Assembly: GCA_035444405.1 (NCBI GenBank) | Contig: DAOMOP010000208.1 | Coordinates: 1 to 7,058 of the forward strand | Direction of reading: 5' to 3' | DNA from: DAOMOP01 sp035444405 | GTDB lineage: Bacteria; Pseudomonadota; Gammaproteobacteria; Burkholderiales; Rhodocyclaceae | DNA length: 7,058 nucleotides | In this document: positions 5,716 through 7,058 of the stretch, piece by piece | Position numbering within the stretch: the stretch's first letter is position 1 | How the letters are laid out: every line of letters begins with the position of its first letter | Made by a program: the position numbers and the translations under genes | The notes under the pieces: generated by a model | Database searches by the model: none | Told to the model about the DNA's origin: nothing | What the model saw: only the letters and a program-made list of their open reading frames with translations

Positions 5716-6662
5716 CAAGTGCGTCCGATGAAGGACTTCAGTTTCGTGCCGAGGTCGCTGAACCATGCGGCCTGCATCGAAGCGGCGCCGTCGCGCGGCA
5801 TCAACATCTTCTGCAGCGAGTACACGCTCTGCGGTCGCGCGAGCGGATCGAGCTTCAGGCACCAGTCGACGATGTCGAGCAGCTCGCCGGAGTATTTCTG
5901 CGCGTACGTGTGGTCAAGCGGCACCAGCGTGTCGTTGCGGCCGCGTTCGTCCGAGCGCGGCGGCGGCGATCCGGCGATGCACGCGTACAAGCTCGCGCCG
6001 ACGCTGTAGATGTCGCTCCACGGCCCCAGCGCGCTGCGGTCCGCGTACTGCTCGGGCGATGCGAAGCCGGGCGTATACATCGGCTTCAGCATCGGCTGGT
6101 CGGTCATCAGCGTCTGGCGTGCGGCGCCGAAGTCGAGCAGCACCGGCGTGCCGTCGTGGCGCAGGTAGATGTTCGACGGCTTGATGTCCAGGTGCAGCAG
6201 CTTCTGCGCGTGGACTTCGCGCAGGCCGTTCAGCATGCGCGTGAAGACGGCGCGGATGAAGCTCTCGCGCACCGCGCCGCGGTGCCTTTGGATGTACTCG
6301 GCGAGGGTGCGCCCCTTCTCGAACTGCATCACCATATAGACCGTGCCGTTGGCGCGGAAGAAGTTGAGCACGCGCACCACGTTGGGGTGCATCAGGCGCG
6401 CGAGCGCGCGGCCCTCCTCGAAGAAGCACTTCATGCCGTAGCGGAAGGCGGGCAGGTTCTCGGTCGGAATCTGCGGCGAGATCGCCCCCTGCTTGCGCAG
6501 CGCGAGCGAGTTGGGCAGATATTCCTTGATCGCGACCGGCGTGCCCTCGTCGTCGTAGGCGAGATATACGATCGAGAAGCCACCCAGCGACAGCTGCCGT
6601 TCGATCCGGTACTGGTCGAGCTGGAAACCGGCCGGCAACGGACTGTTCGCTTGAGGCGGCAT
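5715..6662 (-). CDS. Hanks-type Ser/Thr protein kinase (cytosolic)
   Basis: A 315-residue protein that is almost only a kinase domain (about 18-288), with a short tail and no membrane segment, so probably soluble. Visible: glycine-rich loop at 24-33 (LSLGGFSIVY); VAIKEY with ATP-anchoring K46; FFEEGRALARLMHPNVV with a helix-C Glu at 82/83; hinge VMQFEKGRTLAEY at 111-123; catalytic loop HLDIKPSN with D159, K161 and N164; DFG at 177-179; an activation segment holding several T/Y; SPEQY at 202-206; WSDIYSVGASLY at 215-226; and the helix-I arginine in LARPQS. Two oddities: the first and third glycines of the loop are Ser (S25, S30), and the usual Arg before D159 is Leu (HLD), making it a non-RD kinase that may not need activation-loop phosphorylation. 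Its substrate is unknown. It pairs with the PP2C gene 11 bp downstream. The start at 6662 lacks an obvious Shine-Dalgarno, but no better one was found. Confidence 0.93.
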   Translation of the reverse strand: MPPQANSPLPAGFQLDQYRIERQLSLGGFSIVYLAYDDEGTPVAIKEYLPNSLALRKQGAISPQIPTENLPAFRYGMKCFFEEGRALARLMHPNVVRVLNFFRANGTVYMVMQFEKGRTLAEYIQRHRGAVRESFIRAVFTRMLNGLREVHAQKLLHLDIKPSNIYLRHDGTPVLLDFGAARQTLMTDQPMLKPMYTPGFASPEQYADRSALGPWSDIYSVGASLYACIAGSPPPRSDERGRNDTLVPLDHTYAQKYSGELLDIVDWCLKLDPLARPQSVYSLQKMLMPRDGAASMQAAWFSDLGTKLKSFIGRT

Positions 6663-6684
6663 CTGTGTGAAGATTGCGTCTTTT

Positions 6685-6735
6685 CGGAGGCCCGCTCGGG
6701 CGGGCCGCTAGGCGTTTTCTTTTGCGGGCTCCGCA
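6685..6735. other. Competing inverted repeats in the kinase/yicC spacer
   Basis: Hairpin A: GGCCCGC (6689-6695), loop TCGG, GCGGGCC (6700-6706), a perfect 7-bp stem. Hairpin C: TGCGG (6723-6727), loop GCT, CCGCA (6731-6735). An alternative pairing joins CGGAGGCCCGC (6685-6695) with GCGGGCTCCG (6724-6733), ten pairs with one bulged G; it excludes both A and C. On the plus strand GTTTTCTTTT follows A after a 7-nt gap, so A is at best a poor terminator. The element lies in the leader of the kinase gene and upstream of yicC. Any role is unproven. Confidence 0.35.
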
Positions 6736-6760
6736 GTTTACTGGATTGCGGCAGATTCCC

Positions 6761-6765
6761 GGAGG
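6761..6765 (+). promoter_or_regulatory. Ribosome binding site of yicC
   Basis: GGAGG with 9 nt to the ATG at 6775, fixing the yicC start. It is partly bracketed by a short CCGG-AGGTTA-CCGG inverted repeat (6759-6772), too small to read much into. Confidence 0.65.
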
Positions 6766-6774
6766 TTACCGGCA

Positions 6775-7058
6775 ATGATTCACAGCATGACCGGCTTCGC
6801 CGCCCAGACCCGCGAGGTCGGCGGCGCGAGCATCCATCTCGAGCTGCGCAGCGTCAATTCGCGCTATCTCGACCTGTTCTTCCGCATCGGCGACGAACTG
6901 CGCCAGGCCGAGCCGGCAATGCGCGAGCTGATCGGCGCGCGGCTCGCGCGCGGCAAGGTCGAATGCCGCCTCAACCTGCAGAGCGGCGGCGGCGCGGCAC
7001 GCGAGCTGGCCCTGAACGGCGCGCTGCTCGACCAGCTCGCCGCCGCCGAGGCGACGAT
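6775..7058 (+). CDS. yicC: YicC endoribonuclease, N-terminal part
   Basis: The frame is open from ATG at 6775 to the window end (94 codons plus 2 nt). The start MIHSMTGFA and the sequence LELRSVNSRYLD at 23-34 (E. coli: WELRSVNQRYLE), then FFRIGDELRQAEPAMRELI and RLARGKVECRLN, are the YicC_N signature. Full-length members have about 290 residues and end in a DUF1732 domain, which lies outside the window. YicC is a conserved endoribonuclease; in E. coli it has been linked to turnover of the small RNA RyhB. A good Shine-Dalgarno supports the start. It is divergent from the kinase operon. In proteobacteria gmk often follows yicC and rph is a frequent neighbour, which fits this locus. Confidence 0.95.
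   Translation, partial: MIHSMTGFAAQTREVGGASIHLELRSVNSRYLDLFFRIGDELRQAEPAMRELIGARLARGKVECRLNLQSGGGAARELALNGALLDQLAAAEAT

Noticed and set aside
4669..6009. Plus-strand open frame of 446 codons opposite the PP2C and kinase genes
   Set aside because: Its translation is low-complexity R/A/V-rich with no recognisable motif and lies antisense to two clear genes; long antisense frames are common in such GC-rich DNA.
6689..6723. GC hairpin followed by GTTTTCTTTT as a plus-strand intrinsic terminator
   Set aside because: Seven bases separate stem and T-tract, and no plus-strand gene ends upstream for it to terminate.
1..7058. CRISPR arrays, tRNA or rRNA genes, insertion sequences, attachment sites
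   Set aside because: I looked on both strands and found no spaced repeats, cloverleaf sequences, transposase motifs or terminal inverted repeats with target duplications.

Overview
The window reads as chromosomal DNA of a high-GC betaproteobacterium. A Rhodocyclales member (Azoarcus or Thauera type) fits best, judged from protein similarity, the rph-rdgB-hemW and yicC arrangement, and an intergenic palindromic repeat I associate with this class. The assignment is inference; no rRNA or other marker gene is present.

Left part (1-1397, all minus strand): the N-terminal half of a degenerate EAL/HDOD (YuxH-type) signalling protein running off the left edge; a short reading frame that looks like an internally deleted Uma2-family (DUF820) remnant; and a PilE-like minor type IV pilin with an unusually long, proline-rich leader. 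A 140-bp AT-richer divergent region with a 9-bp tandem direct repeat separates the pilin from a plus-strand regulator (1538-2164). That regulator has a MerR/excisionase-type DNA-binding domain at the N terminus and a complete receiver domain at the C terminus.

Centre and right (2174-6662, minus strand): a compact run in transcription order: Hanks-type Ser/Thr kinase, PP2C phosphatase, a repeat-bearing gap, rph (RNase PH), rdgB (XTP/dITP pyrophosphatase) and hemW (radical-SAM heme chaperone). Kinase and phosphatase are tightly coupled, rph and rdgB are 13 bp apart, and rdgB and hemW overlap by one base (TGATG). hemW is split between two frames, and the linker at the junction is too short, which indicates a deletion of about 28 bp rather than a single-base slip. 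The rph Shine-Dalgarno lies inside a perfect 10-bp stem supplied by the intergenic repeat.

Right edge: yicC (endoribonuclease) starts divergently from the kinase across a 112-bp spacer with overlapping, mutually exclusive inverted repeats, and runs off the window.

Most of the window is conserved housekeeping sequence, and I see no new multi-gene defence or mobile system. The points most worth a second look are the broken hemW, the repeat-derived hairpin over the rph ribosome binding site, the long-leader pilin, and the direct repeats next to the MerR-REC regulator.
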